The notes: generated by a model from the letters alone, not told the origin. A stretch of DNA of 64,000 nucleotides from CAVSJO01 sp963728445 (GCA_963728445.1 CAVSJO010000006.1:806001-870000); one strand, 5' to 3'. Counted from the stretch's first letter, positions 51,735 through 60,514 are shown. Made by a program: numbers and translations.

Positions 51735-53549
51735 ATGTCGCGTAACCCAACGGGCCGTACCGGCCTCCATCTGCGCCGGCTCGTCGTCGGCCTGACCCTC
51801 CTGCTTCTGCCCTCACTGCTCGTCGGGTGCGGCCGCAAGTCCGAGTCCATCGCCTACAGCGAGCTGAAGCAGCGCATCGCCGCGGGCGAGGTGGCGAAGG
51901 TGCGCGTGTCGTCGGACGCCATCGACGCGGAGCCGACCGCCGCGGCACGCAAGGCCGGGGCGCCAGAGCTGTGGACCGCCGTGCCGGTGCAGGACGACGC
52001 GTCCCTTGTCGGCCTCATGGACGCGAAGCACGTCGAGTACGACGGCGCGCCCGGCGGCGGCCGGCCTTCACCCTGGGTCGCGCTGCCGTTCGCGCTGCTG
52101 GGCATCGGCGTGCTGGGCGTGCTCTTCCTGTTCCAGAGGAAGGGGGCGACGACGGGGTTCGGCGTCGCGCGGCTGCGCCTGAAGGACGCGGCCGCCGAGC
52201 CGCCGCGGGCCCGGTTCGAGGACGTGGCAGGGATCGACGAGGTGAAGGAGGAACTGACGGAGATCGTCGCCTTCCTGCGGGAGCCGGAGCGATACCGGCG
52301 GCTCGGTGTGAGAGTGCCGAAGGGCGTGCTGCTGGTCGGCGCGCCCGGCACGGGCAAGACCCTGCTGGCGAAGGCGGTGGCGGGGGAGGCGGGGGTCCCG
52401 TTCTTCTCGATGAGCGGGTCCGACTTCGTCGAGATCTACGTCGGTGTGGGCGCGGCGCGGGTGCGCAAGCTGTTCGAGAGCGCCCGCCAGAAGGCGCCGT
52501 GCATCGTCTTCATCGACGAGCTGGACGCCATCGGCAAGAGCCGCGCGGGCGGACCGGGCGCGAACGACGAGCGGGAGCAGGCGTTGAACCAGCTCCTCGT
52601 CGCCATGGACGGCTTCGAGTCGTCGGCGGGCGTCATCGTCATGGCCGCGACGAACCGGCCCGAGATCCTGGACTCGGCGCTGCTCCGCCCCGGTCGCTTC
52701 GACCGCCAGGTCGCCATCGGCAAGCCGGACACGGCGGGACGGGAGGCGATCCTCGGGGTGCACGCCCGGCGCGTGCGGTTGTCGGGCGACGTCGCGCTGC
52801 GCGACGTCGCGATGCGCACCGCGGGCTTCACCGGCGCCGACCTCGCCAACGTCCTGAACGAGGCCGGGCTCATCGCCGCGCGGCGACGCGCCGAAGAGAT
52901 CGGCCGCGACGACGTTGACGACGCGATCGACCGCGTCATCGCCGGCATCGAGAAGAAGTCGCAGGTCCTGAACCCGCGGGAGCGCGAGATCGTGGCGTGG
53001 CACGAGGCCGGACACGCGGTCGTCGCCGCGTGCGTCGAGAACGCCGACCCCGTCCGCAAGATCTCGATCATCCCCCGGGGCATCGCGGCCCTCGGCTACA
53101 CGCAGCACGTGCCGGAGGACCGCAACCTCTACCAGACCGAAGAGCTGACGGACCGCCTGGCCGTCCTGCTCGGCGGCCGCGCCGCCGAGCACGTCGCCCT
53201 CGGCGCCGTGTCGACGGGTGCGTCCAACGACCTCGAGCGGGCGAGCGGCATGGCCCGCCGCATGGTCGCCGAGTTCGGGATGACGGAGGCCCTCGGACCC
53301 GTCGCCTATGCGAAGCCCCGCTCCCAGCACCTGGGCGGGGAGGCCGAGGAGGCGTGCAGCGAGGACACCGCCCGCCGCATCGACGGCGAGGTCCAGCGCA
53401 TCGTGACCGAGGCGTACCGGCGGGCGCTCGCCGTCCTGGAGGAGCGCCGCGGTGCCCTCGACCGCGTGGCCGCCCGACTCCTCGAGGTCGAGGTGATGGA
53501 CGGGGACGAGCTGGTGGGGATTGTGGCGGAGGATCGGGCGCTCGTGTAG
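51735..53549 (+). CDS. ftsH: FtsH-like AAA+ zinc metalloprotease
   Basis: 604 residues. The N-terminal hydrophobic segment (about 17-31) ends in LLVGC, followed by a periplasmic domain (35-110), a second membrane helix (about 114-134) and the AAA+ domain (155-400): Walker A GAPGTGKT (202-209), Walker B FIDELD (259-264), second region of homology RPGRFDR. The M41 protease domain has HEAGH (423-427) and the third zinc ligand Asp499 in GASNDLERA. This is the full FtsH order with normal length. It degrades membrane and soluble regulators. A possible lipobox (Cys32) at the end of the first helix is unusual. Its stop codon opens a 36-bp inverted repeat. Confidence 0.93.
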   Translation: MSRNPTGRTGLHLRRLVVGLTLLLLPSLLVGCGRKSESIAYSELKQRIAAGEVAKVRVSSDAIDAEPTAAARKAGAPELWTAVPVQDDASLVGLMDAKHVEYDGAPGGGRPSPWVALPFALLGIGVLGVLFLFQRKGATTGFGVARLRLKDAAAEPPRARFEDVAGIDEVKEELTEIVAFLREPERYRRLGVRVPKGVLLVGAPGTGKTLLAKAVAGEAGVPFFSMSGSDFVEIYVGVGAARVRKLFESARQKAPCIVFIDELDAIGKSRAGGPGANDEREQALNQLLVAMDGFESSAGVIVMAATNRPEILDSALLRPGRFDRQVAIGKPDTAGREAILGVHARRVRLSGDVALRDVAMRTAGFTGADLANVLNEAGLIAARRRAEEIGRDDVDDAIDRVIAGIEKKSQVLNPREREIVAWHEAGHAVVAACVENADPVRKISIIPRGIAALGYTQHVPEDRNLYQTEELTDRLAVLLGGRAAEHVALGAVSTGASNDLERASGMARRMVAEFGMTEALGPVAYAKPRSQHLGGEAEEACSEDTARRIDGEVQRIVTEAYRRALAVLEERRGALDRVAARLLEVEVMDGDELVGIVAEDRALV

Positions 53550-53957
53550 GGCGCCGCGCGTAGCGCGGCGCAGGGGGTCGGCCCGCTGCGCGGGCCTCCG
53601 ATGGGGTCGCGCCTTCGGCGCTCCGAGGGGGTCGGCCGCTGCGCGGGCCTCCGATGGGGTCGCGGCCGTTGGCCGCTCCGAGGGGGTCGGCCGCTGCGCG
53701 GGCCTCCGAGGGAATGCGGGGCGCCGGCACGATCACGGCCGCTCGGCCGCCGAGAACGACGCAGTCAACCGACGCCGCCCCGCCGTACCTCGGAGGGGCG
53801 GCGACAGCCGCCCCGACCCCCTCGGAGCGCCGCAGGCGCGACCTCCTCGACGGGGCCACAGGCCCCGCCCCCCTGAAAGGGGCCGCAGGCCCCGCCCCCC
53901 TCGAAGGCGCGCCGCAGGCGTGCCGACCCCCTGCGCCGCGCTACGCGCGGCGCCCTA
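53547..53957. repeat. Stem-loop array with 36-bp terminal inverted repeat between convergent genes
   Basis: A perfect 36-bp inverted repeat (53547-53582 and 53922-53957) starts exactly at the TAG stop of ftsH and at the TAG stop of the convergent DUF2911 gene. Between them are plus-oriented units (53573-53720; linker CTCCGAGGGGGTCG at 25-29 bp spacing; stems such as GCCCGCTGCGCGGGC, GCGCCTTCGGCGC, GCGGCCGTTGGCCGC). Minus-oriented units fill 53790-53921, around a 70-bp non-repetitive centre. Arms vary but remain complementary. Confidence 0.9.
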
Positions 53958-55124
53958 CCGCACTCCGAACGCCACGCTCCCCCTCCTCCCATCCCACTCC
54001 ATCACGAGACGGCCGCGGCCCGCGGACTCGGGCTCGATCCGGATCGTGAAGCGCTCGACGTCGGCGCCCGTGGTGTCCACGGTCATCGGGACTCGGATCA
54101 CGTCCTGCTCCGGGTGGTACTCGGTCCCCCACTGGCTGTGCTGGGCGTTGATGATGAGGGTCCAGCCGGCCGGCGTCGGCAGGCTGAAGAGGGAGTATGT
54201 GCCGGCGGCGAGGATGGTGTCGCCGATGGCGATGGGGTGGTCGATGACGAGCTGGGTCGCGGCGTTCGCGCCCGTCCGCCAGACCTCGCCGAAGGGCACG
54301 ATCCCGCCGAACACCTTCCGGCCGCGCACGGACGGGCGGCCGTAGTCGACGAGGACGTGGGCGCCGCCGATCACGGCGCTCGCCGTGTCCCGCGGCGAGA
54401 GCTGTCCGGGCTGCGGACGCGCCCCCCAGCGGGCCGCGACGGCTTCGACGTCGACGGATGGGACGCGACGGACGTCGTACTTGTTCGTCGTTTCCATCAT
54501 GTCCAGGCGCATGAAGCTGTTGGCGGGGCCGAGCGTCGCGTGGACCGTGCCCCAGTCGGGGAAGCCGAAATCGACGGTGTGCGCCCCCGTGCGGCGCACG
54601 GTAATCGGCAGCACCTGGCGGCCGGCGAGAGTCCCGAGCGTCGTGCTGTCTGCGCTCCCGGCGAGCGCCCCCCGTATCCCCATCTCCCAGAACACGAACA
54701 GGTCCTCGTAGAAGGGCAGCGGCCGCTCACCCGCGGGCGTCGCGACGGCGATCCGGCGGGTGAGCGTGTCGCGGCGGACGACGGCGTGGACGCTGTCGGC
54801 CCCGTATTCGAAATCCACCGAGGCTGCCGCCGCGTGTCCGGGGCGCGCGTTGTCGATGTGGATGTGCCGGACCGAACCGTCCGGCGCGAAGTCGATCGTG
54901 TAGGAACGGACCTGAGCCGCGGGATACGCCACCGCGCTGGCCCCGGTGAGGCGATCACCGGACCGGACGAAGCGCTCGACCGCCACCGTGTCCAGCGTGG
55001 CCCCCTCGCCGATGGTCGCGACGAACGCAGCCGAGGTCGTGTCGCCCGTGGCGCCGACCTGCTGCGCCGCCACCTGGCCGGGGGAGAGAAGGGCGAGACC
55101 CGCAACGAACCAGAAAGCGCGCAT
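53955..55124 (-). CDS. Exported DUF2911 protein
   Basis: 389 residues from ATG 55124 (GGAGGTC upstream). A signal peptide (1-20, GQVAAQ) precedes an N-terminal beta-rich domain (about 25-225) that is not recognised by name. The DUF2911 domain follows (about 235-389): ASAVIGGAHVLVDYGRPSVRGRKVFGGIVPFGEVWRTGANAATQLVIDHPIAIGDTILAAGTYSLFSLP, then INAQHSQWGTEYHPEQDVIRVPMTV. DUF2911 proteins are common exported proteins of unknown function in Bacteroidota and Gemmatimonadota. A stem-loop array abuts its stop codon. Confidence 0.88.
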   Translation of the reverse strand: MRAFWFVAGLALLSPGQVAAQQVGATGDTTSAAFVATIGEGATLDTVAVERFVRSGDRLTGASAVAYPAAQVRSYTIDFAPDGSVRHIHIDNARPGHAAAASVDFEYGADSVHAVVRRDTLTRRIAVATPAGERPLPFYEDLFVFWEMGIRGALAGSADSTTLGTLAGRQVLPITVRRTGAHTVDFGFPDWGTVHATLGPANSFMRLDMMETTNKYDVRRVPSVDVEAVAARWGARPQPGQLSPRDTASAVIGGAHVLVDYGRPSVRGRKVFGGIVPFGEVWRTGANAATQLVIDHPIAIGDTILAAGTYSLFSLPTPAGWTLIINAQHSQWGTEYHPEQDVIRVPMTVDTTGADVERFTIRIEPESAGRGRLVMEWDGRRGSVAFGVR

Positions 55125-55194
55125 GATGACCTCCGCGATGTGAAGAGCGAAAGGTAGAGGTCCCGCCCCCGCCCCCGCCATGCCACCCCTCGGA

Positions 55195-55393
55195 GGCGCG
55201 CCGCAGGCGCGCCGACCCCCTCGGAGGGGCCGCAGGCCCCGACCCCCTCGAAGGCGCGCCGCAGGCGCGCCGACCCCCTCGGAGGGGCCGCAGGCCCCGA
55301 CCCCCTCGAAGGCGCGCCCCAGCGCGCCGCCCCCCTCGAAGGCGCGCCCCAGGCGCGCCGCCCCCCTGCGGCGCGCCCCGCGCGCCGCCCCCC
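55195..55393 (-). repeat. Stem-loop array downstream of the beta-lactamase-fold gene
   Basis: Minus-oriented array of the same type as at 53547. The linker is CCGACCCCCTCGRAGG on the plus strand, and stems include GGCGCGCCGCAGGCGCGCC and GGGGCCGCAGGCCCC. A 58-bp stretch holding two units is directly duplicated (55195-55252 and 55253-55310). It begins at the stop codon of the gene ending at 55394 and precedes the DUF2911 start by about 70 bp. Confidence 0.88.
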
Positions 55394-56596
55394 CTACCCC
55401 CGCAGCCCCGCAGCAACCTCCTCCCGCAGCGCCAGCTCCCGGGCGTCGTTCACGAGCACCGGCCCCATCGCACACGTCACGTACGCGTAGCCCATGCGGC
55501 GGGCCGGGTCCGCGAAGCCGAACGAGCCGCCGAGTCCCGGCGCGCCGAACGCCCGCTCGTCGCTGCCGAACGGGAAGCGGGCCGTCGAGCGGTGGAACCC
55601 GAAGCCGTAGGCCGCGTCGAAGTGAAGCACGAGGTCTCGCCGTCCCGCCGGAGGTGCGTCCGTCGGGGCCGAGATCTCGGCGAAGGTCCCGGGCGCGAGC
55701 CCGAGCCGCGGTCCGCCCGCGGCCAGCTCGGCGTACAGCCGGGCGAGGTCCCGGGCGGTGGCGATACCCGTCGCGGACGGCACGTCGGCGGCCCGCCATG
55801 CTGGCGTCGTGATCTCGCGGGGATCGAGAAGCGGCGGGTTGCGCGCGGATCGGTACGTGAGCGTGCCCGGCGTGAGCAGGTTCGCGAGGAGGAGCGGCGT
55901 GTGCGTCAGGCTGTGGGTGAGCCAGCGCATCAGGGGAACGCGCCGCAGGTCCGCGGGCGGAGGACCCTCACCGACGAACGCGCCGAAGCCCGCCGTCAGC
56001 CCCAGCGGGGCCGCCACCTCGTCGTGAAAGTAGCGGTCGATCCCGCGGCCCGCCGGGTCGACGCGGCGGAGCAGCGCGTCCTGGTACCAGCCCAGGGTGT
56101 AGGTGTGGTAGCCCTGGGCCCGCCCCGGCTCCCACAGCGGCTCCTGCCGGGCCAGGACTTCGTCGAGGCGGCTCCGGTCGGCCACGAGCTCGGGCGTGAG
56201 GCGCGCGTCGACGGCTGGGAGCCCCGCCCGGTGCCGCAGCAGGTCGCGCACGGAGATCTCCCCCTTCCCGGCGGCCCCGAACGCGGGCCAGTAGGCAGCG
56301 ACGGGTGCGTCCAGATCGAAGAGGCCGCGGGAATGGGCCACCGCCATGGTCGTGGCGGCCATACCCTTGCACGCCGAGAAGACCACGACGGGGGTGTCCC
56401 GCTGCCACGGCTCCCGGCCCGGCCCCGCCCGCCCGCCCCATACGTCCACGACGGTCTCGCCGTCGACGACGCAGGCGACGGCGCCGCCGAGCTCGCCGCG
56501 ATCCCGGAGGTTCGCGGCGAACGCGTCGAGCACGGGCTCGAAGCCGGCGGCGACGTCGCCTTCCACCGCCGGAGGCCGGTGTGCCGCCCGGGTCAT
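55394..56596 (-). CDS. Serine hydrolase of the class C beta-lactamase/EstB family
   Basis: 400 residues. The SxxK motif is in VVFSACKGMAATTM (Ser near 73) and the catalytic tyrosine lies in GYHTYTLGWYQDALL (YxY). GLGGSFGFADP near the C-terminus stands in for the KTG motif, as in EstB-type esterases. Typical features such as VVDVWGGRAG and ISVRDLLRHRAGLP are intact. There is no signal peptide, so it is probably a cytoplasmic esterase rather than a resistance beta-lactamase. It overlaps the following small gene by 4 bp, suggesting coupled translation. Confidence 0.88.
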   Translation of the reverse strand: MTRAAHRPPAVEGDVAAGFEPVLDAFAANLRDRGELGGAVACVVDGETVVDVWGGRAGPGREPWQRDTPVVVFSACKGMAATTMAVAHSRGLFDLDAPVAAYWPAFGAAGKGEISVRDLLRHRAGLPAVDARLTPELVADRSRLDEVLARQEPLWEPGRAQGYHTYTLGWYQDALLRRVDPAGRGIDRYFHDEVAAPLGLTAGFGAFVGEGPPPADLRRVPLMRWLTHSLTHTPLLLANLLTPGTLTYRSARNPPLLDPREITTPAWRAADVPSATGIATARDLARLYAELAAGGPRLGLAPGTFAEISAPTDAPPAGRRDLVLHFDAAYGFGFHRSTARFPFGSDERAFGAPGLGGSFGFADPARRMGYAYVTCAMGPVLVNDARELALREEVAAGLRG

Positions 56597-56919
56597 GCGG
56601 GCTTCGGCGGCAGTGAGGCCAGCGCCTCGGCGCACGCCGCCTGCAGCCCATTGTAGCGGCCGCTGAAGAACGGGACCCCCCGCTTCAGCTCCGCCAGCAG
56701 CCCCATCAGCTCCTGCGTCAGCGTCGCGACCGCCTCCTCGTAGCCCTCCGCCCGCTTGTCCGTCTCCCGGATCGTGAAGCCGTCCTCCGGATGGAAGTTG
56801 CGCCGCCAGAACACGTGGTCCCGCAGCGCCTCCGTGATCAGCCGCTCCAGCAGCTCGGCGTTCTCGGCGCGCGGCCCGAGGAACCAGGCGGGGAGCGCGT
56901 CGTGCGGCGAAATCGGCAT
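56593..56919 (-). CDS. Orphan N-terminal segment of a group II PLP-dependent decarboxylase
   Basis: 108 residues. FLGPRAENAELLERLITEALRDHVFWRRNFHPEDGFTI followed by LLAELKRGVPFFSGRYNG closely resembles the first 100 residues of a group of pyridoxal-phosphate decarboxylases (FLGPKAEN... WRRNFHPED... LKxSVPFFSPRYxGHM). Those proteins are about 450 or more residues long. Here the resemblance stops just before the GHM segment and the protein ends in a short unrelated tail. The PLP-binding lysine domain is missing and none lies nearby. Either this is a truncated relic or a small stand-alone helical protein. It overlaps the downstream hydrolase by 4 bp. Confidence 0.7.
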   Translation of the reverse strand: MPISPHDALPAWFLGPRAENAELLERLITEALRDHVFWRRNFHPEDGFTIRETDKRAEGYEEAVATLTQELMGLLAELKRGVPFFSGRYNGLQAACAEALASLPPKPA

Positions 56920-56962
56920 GTCTTCTTCGGCCCGGGTTCGAGGTGACCGGAACAATAGCGAC

Positions 56963-57141
56963 GGGTGCGGGCGTGGGCACGGGTGCGGGCCTGGGCACGG
57001 GCACGGGCGCGGGCGTGGGCACGGGTGCGGGCCTGGGGCGCAGGCGTTGGCGCGCGTTCGCCCGCGTTGGCCGCCCGCGCCGCCCGGCGCCGGCGCCGCC
57101 CGGGCCGCCGGCGCCGCCCGGGCCGCCGGCGCCGCCCGGCG
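56963..57141. repeat. Hexamer and 18-bp GC-rich repeats in a 498-bp intergenic region
   Basis: Twelve hexamers of the GGCACG/GGTGCG/GGCGTG/GGCCTG type fill 56963-57034. After 57 bp come 18-bp units (GGCGCCGCCCGGGCCGCC, 57092-57109 and 57110-57127, then a partial copy to 57141). The rest of 56920-57417 shows no gene. The last part before the M16 gene contains GAATTC-like moderate-GC sequence that may hold its promoter. Confidence 0.85.
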
Positions 57142-57417
57142 AATGGCGGCGTGACGTACCATTCTCCGTCGGGTTCTGATTCGATCGTCGCGTTGAATTC
57201 GCGGGGCGACATCGACGTGACGCGCGGCCCGCAGCCTGGCGCGACGCTCGGCACGTTCGATGCCCCGGATGAATGCGATCGACCTGCCGCGTAGTTCCTG
57301 CCACAGATTGGTCGGTTCGAACCGCCGGGAGCGTGGCCGCGGCGGGTTGCGGGCGGGTTTGCCAAAGCCGACCGGGTCGCCGCACGTTTGAGGAGCCACC
57401 ACGATCAAGAGGACAGC

Positions 57418-58854
57418 ATGTCAGGTAGCCACGTTCGTCGACGCATCCCGGGCGGTGCCCGTCCCCACGCCCGAGCCCGGCAGCAACGCGGGGTCACGGC
57501 GGCTGCCGCCGCCCTCGCCCTGCTCCTGGCGCTCGCGCCAGCGGCCGTCCGCGCGCAGGACGTTCCGCGCATCCCGTTCGAGAAGTACACGCTGCCGAAC
57601 GGGCTCGAGGTGATCCTGAGCGAGGACCACTCGACGCCGGTCGTCGCCGTGAACACGTGGTACCACGTGGGGTCGGGGGACGAGAAGCCGGGCCGTACGG
57701 GGTTCGCGCATCTCTTCGAGCACATCATGTTCATGGGCTCCGCACACGTGCCGACGGGGCGCTTCGATCAGCTGCTGGAGGCGGCGGGCGCGAACAACAA
57801 CGGCTCGACCACCCAGGACCGTACCAACTATTACGAGTCGATGCCCAGCAACGCGCTGCCGCTGGCGCTCTGGCTGGACGCCGACCGGATGGGTTACCTG
57901 CTGCCGACGATGGATGAGCAGAAGGTCGACCTTCAGCGGGAGGTCGTGAAGAACGAGCGGCGGCAGCGCGTCGACAACGTGCCGTACGGCAAGGCGGACG
58001 AGACGATCTACGCGGCGCTGTTCCCGCCGGGGCACCCGTACTCGTGGGACGTGATCGGGTCGATGGCGGACCTGGACGCGGCGTCGCTCGAGGACGTGAA
58101 GGACTTCTTCCGGGAGTACTACGCTCCGAACAACGCGACGCTCGCCATCGTGGGCGACTTCGATCCGCACTCGGCGAAGGCGTGGGTCGAAAAGTACTTC
58201 GGTCCGATTCCGCGGGGTCCGCGGGAGCCGGAGCGACCGACCGTGCCGGCCGTGACGCTCGCCCGGGACACGTTCATGGTCCTCGAGGACCGGGTCCAGC
58301 TCCCGCGCGTCTACTATACCTGGCACAGCACGAAGATCTACGCGCCGGGCGACGCCGCCCTCGACGTCCTCGCCTACATCCTCGCCGGCGACAAGAACTC
58401 TCGGCTCTACAAGCGGCTCGTCTACGACATGCAGGTCGCCCAGGACGTCGTGGCCTACCAGTTCAGCGGTCACCTCGACGGCTACTTCCAGGTGTGGGTT
58501 ACGCCGCGGCCGGGGCAGTCCCCGTCGCGCATCGCGAGGCTGCTGAACGAGGAGATCGACCGCATCGCGGCGAACGGGCCGACGCAGCGGGAGATGGACC
58601 GGGCGCGCAACAGCATCCGCGCCAACTTCCTCGACCGCATGGCGAGTGACCTCGGCAAGGCGGACATGCTCAACCGCTACAACTACTTCGCCGGCACGCC
58701 CGGCTACGTGCAGAAGGACGCCGCACGCTACGACGCACTGACCACCGCAGACGTGCAGCGGGCCGCCCGGACGTATCTGAAGGCGCCGAAGGTCGTTCTG
58801 ACGGTCGTGCCCGAGGGCAGTACGAACATGATGGTGAAGGGAGGCGAGCGATGA
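57418..58854 (+). CDS. Secreted M16 family zinc peptidase, catalytic subunit
   Basis: 478 residues from ATG 57418 (AGAGGAC upstream). The signal peptide is long (about 1-47, ending AAVRAQ). The zinc-binding motif HLFEH (98-102) is intact in RTGFAHLFEHIMFMGSAHVPTG, with the third ligand in VVKNERRQRVDN. The second half has the substrate-binding R/Y region typical of M16B (RTYLKAPKVVLTVVP at the end). It probably pairs with the next gene product to form a clam-shell heterodimer that degrades peptides in the periplasm. The stop overlaps the next start (ATGA). Confidence 0.92.
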   Translation: MSGSHVRRRIPGGARPHARARQQRGVTAAAAALALLLALAPAAVRAQDVPRIPFEKYTLPNGLEVILSEDHSTPVVAVNTWYHVGSGDEKPGRTGFAHLFEHIMFMGSAHVPTGRFDQLLEAAGANNNGSTTQDRTNYYESMPSNALPLALWLDADRMGYLLPTMDEQKVDLQREVVKNERRQRVDNVPYGKADETIYAALFPPGHPYSWDVIGSMADLDAASLEDVKDFFREYYAPNNATLAIVGDFDPHSAKAWVEKYFGPIPRGPREPERPTVPAVTLARDTFMVLEDRVQLPRVYYTWHSTKIYAPGDAALDVLAYILAGDKNSRLYKRLVYDMQVAQDVVAYQFSGHLDGYFQVWVTPRPGQSPSRIARLLNEEIDRIAANGPTQREMDRARNSIRANFLDRMASDLGKADMLNRYNYFAGTPGYVQKDAARYDALTTADVQRAARTYLKAPKVVLTVVPEGSTNMMVKGGER

Positions 58855-60404
58855 TCCGCCGGATGCCGAAGCCCGGCTCGAAGGCCGCGGCGACCCCGAT
58901 GAGGCCGGTCCGGGACGTCGTCGGCCCGGTGATGATCGTCGTCGCCGCCCTGGCCGCCGCGTGTGCCCCGAAGGCGCCCCCCGTGCAGGCGCCGGCACCG
59001 CCCGCGGCTCCCGCCGAGACGCCCGCGCCGCCGACGTCGCCCGTCGACATGTCGCGCCCGCCCGAGCTCGGGCCGCCGCCGGAGGTCAGCCTGCCGCCCG
59101 TCACGACCCGCACGCTCGCGAACGGGCTGCAGCTCATGGTCGTCGAGCAGCACGAGCTGCCCCTCGCCGACTTCCTGCTCGTGGTGCACACGGGAGGCGA
59201 GGCGGACCCGATGGCGCGGCCCGGGACGGCGTCGCTGACGAGCGACATGATGGACGAGGGAACGGCGAGCAGGACTTCGCTCCAGATCGCGGATCAGGAG
59301 GCGTACCTCGGCGTCCGCCTCGGCACCTACAGCTCGTGGGACCAGTCGGCCGTTTCGCTGCACACGCCGACGTCGCAGCTCGACAGCGCCCTGGCGCTCT
59401 TCGCCGACGTCGCCCTGCACCCGTCGTTCCCGGCGAAGGAGCTGGACCGCGTTCGCCAGGACCGCCTGACGGACCTCGTGCAGCTCCGGGACCGCGGCCC
59501 CGCCATCGCGGATCGGGCATTCGCGTCCATCGTCTACGGTTCCAGCCACCCCTACGGGACCCCGCTATCCGGCACCGAGCAGAGCGTGATGGCTCTCACG
59601 CGCGCCGAACTGCAGCGGTTCTGGGCGACGTGGTACCGACCGAGCAACGCCACCCTCATCGTCGTCGGGGACATCACGCCCGACGAAGCACAGCGCCGCG
59701 TCGAAGCGCTCTTCGGCGGCTGGAAACGCGCTCGGCTGCCGACGGTGAACTACCCGCCGCCGCCGCCCGCGAACGCGACCACGATCTACGTCGTCGACAA
59801 GCCCGGCGCACCGCAGTCGTCCTTCCGCATCGGTGCCGTGGGCGTGCCCCGCTCCACGGACGACTACTTCGCCATCAGCGTCATGAACACGATCCTGGGC
59901 GGCGCGTTCACCAGCCGCCTCAACCAGAATCTGCGCGAGACGCACGGCTACACGTACGGTGCGCGGTCCGGGTTCTCCATGCGCCAGTCGGCCGGCCCGT
60001 TCCTGGCCAGCGCCGAGATCGTCGCGGCGAAGACCGACTCCGCCCTGATCCAGTTCATGGCCGAGCTGCGCGGCATCCGGGACACCGTTCCCGCCGTCGA
60101 GCTCGAGAAGGCGAAGCGCTACCTGCAGCTCCAGCTTCCCGGCCACTTCGAGACCACCCGCGAAATCGCCGGCGAGCTCGTCCCCGTGGCCCTCTACGAC
60201 CTGCCCCTCGACTTCTACGACTCGTACGTGAAGAACATCGCCGCCGTGACGCAGGCCGACGTGCAGCGCGTCGCCCGCCAGTACATCCACCCCGACTCCC
60301 TCGCCATCGTGATCGTCGGCGACACAAAGAGCATCACGCCGGGACTGCGGGCATTGAACTTCGGGTCCGTGGTGGAACGGACGGTCGAGGGCGCGAAGAA
60401 ATGA
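58851..60404 (+). CDS. M16 family lipoprotein, non-catalytic partner subunit
   Basis: 517 residues. A lipobox ends at Cys38 (VVAALAAAC), followed by a Pro/Ala-rich linker (40-80). The zinc motif is degenerate: where HxxEH should be, the sequence reads ASLTSDMMDEGTASRT, so the protein cannot bind zinc in the usual way. The C-terminal half keeps the M16 R-Y signature (FTSRLNQNLRETHGYTYGARSGF). In M16B pairs one subunit is catalytic and the other provides the R/Y substrate-binding pair, which is what is seen here. It is translationally coupled to the catalytic gene. Confidence 0.9.
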   Translation: MIRRMPKPGSKAAATPMRPVRDVVGPVMIVVAALAAACAPKAPPVQAPAPPAAPAETPAPPTSPVDMSRPPELGPPPEVSLPPVTTRTLANGLQLMVVEQHELPLADFLLVVHTGGEADPMARPGTASLTSDMMDEGTASRTSLQIADQEAYLGVRLGTYSSWDQSAVSLHTPTSQLDSALALFADVALHPSFPAKELDRVRQDRLTDLVQLRDRGPAIADRAFASIVYGSSHPYGTPLSGTEQSVMALTRAELQRFWATWYRPSNATLIVVGDITPDEAQRRVEALFGGWKRARLPTVNYPPPPPANATTIYVVDKPGAPQSSFRIGAVGVPRSTDDYFAISVMNTILGGAFTSRLNQNLRETHGYTYGARSGFSMRQSAGPFLASAEIVAAKTDSALIQFMAELRGIRDTVPAVELEKAKRYLQLQLPGHFETTREIAGELVPVALYDLPLDFYDSYVKNIAAVTQADVQRVARQYIHPDSLAIVIVGDTKSITPGLRALNFGSVVERTVEGAKK

Positions 60405-60446
60405 GACTGCGGGAGGGGACGGCGGGCGGATGCTGCGGGCGAGGTG

Positions 60447-60510
60447 AGGCGGGCGATGTAAGGCGGGCGATGTAAGGCGGGGTGGGTGAGGCGGGGTGGG
60501 TGAGGCGGGG
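60447..60510. repeat. 14-bp tandem repeats after the M16 operon
   Basis: AGGCGGGCGATGTA twice (60447-60474), then AGGCGGGGTGGGTG twice (60475-60502) and a partial unit, 43 bp beyond the stop codon of the M16 partner. The shared AGGCGGG core suggests one repeat that diverged in two blocks. Confidence 0.88.
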
Positions 60511-60514
60511 CGCT

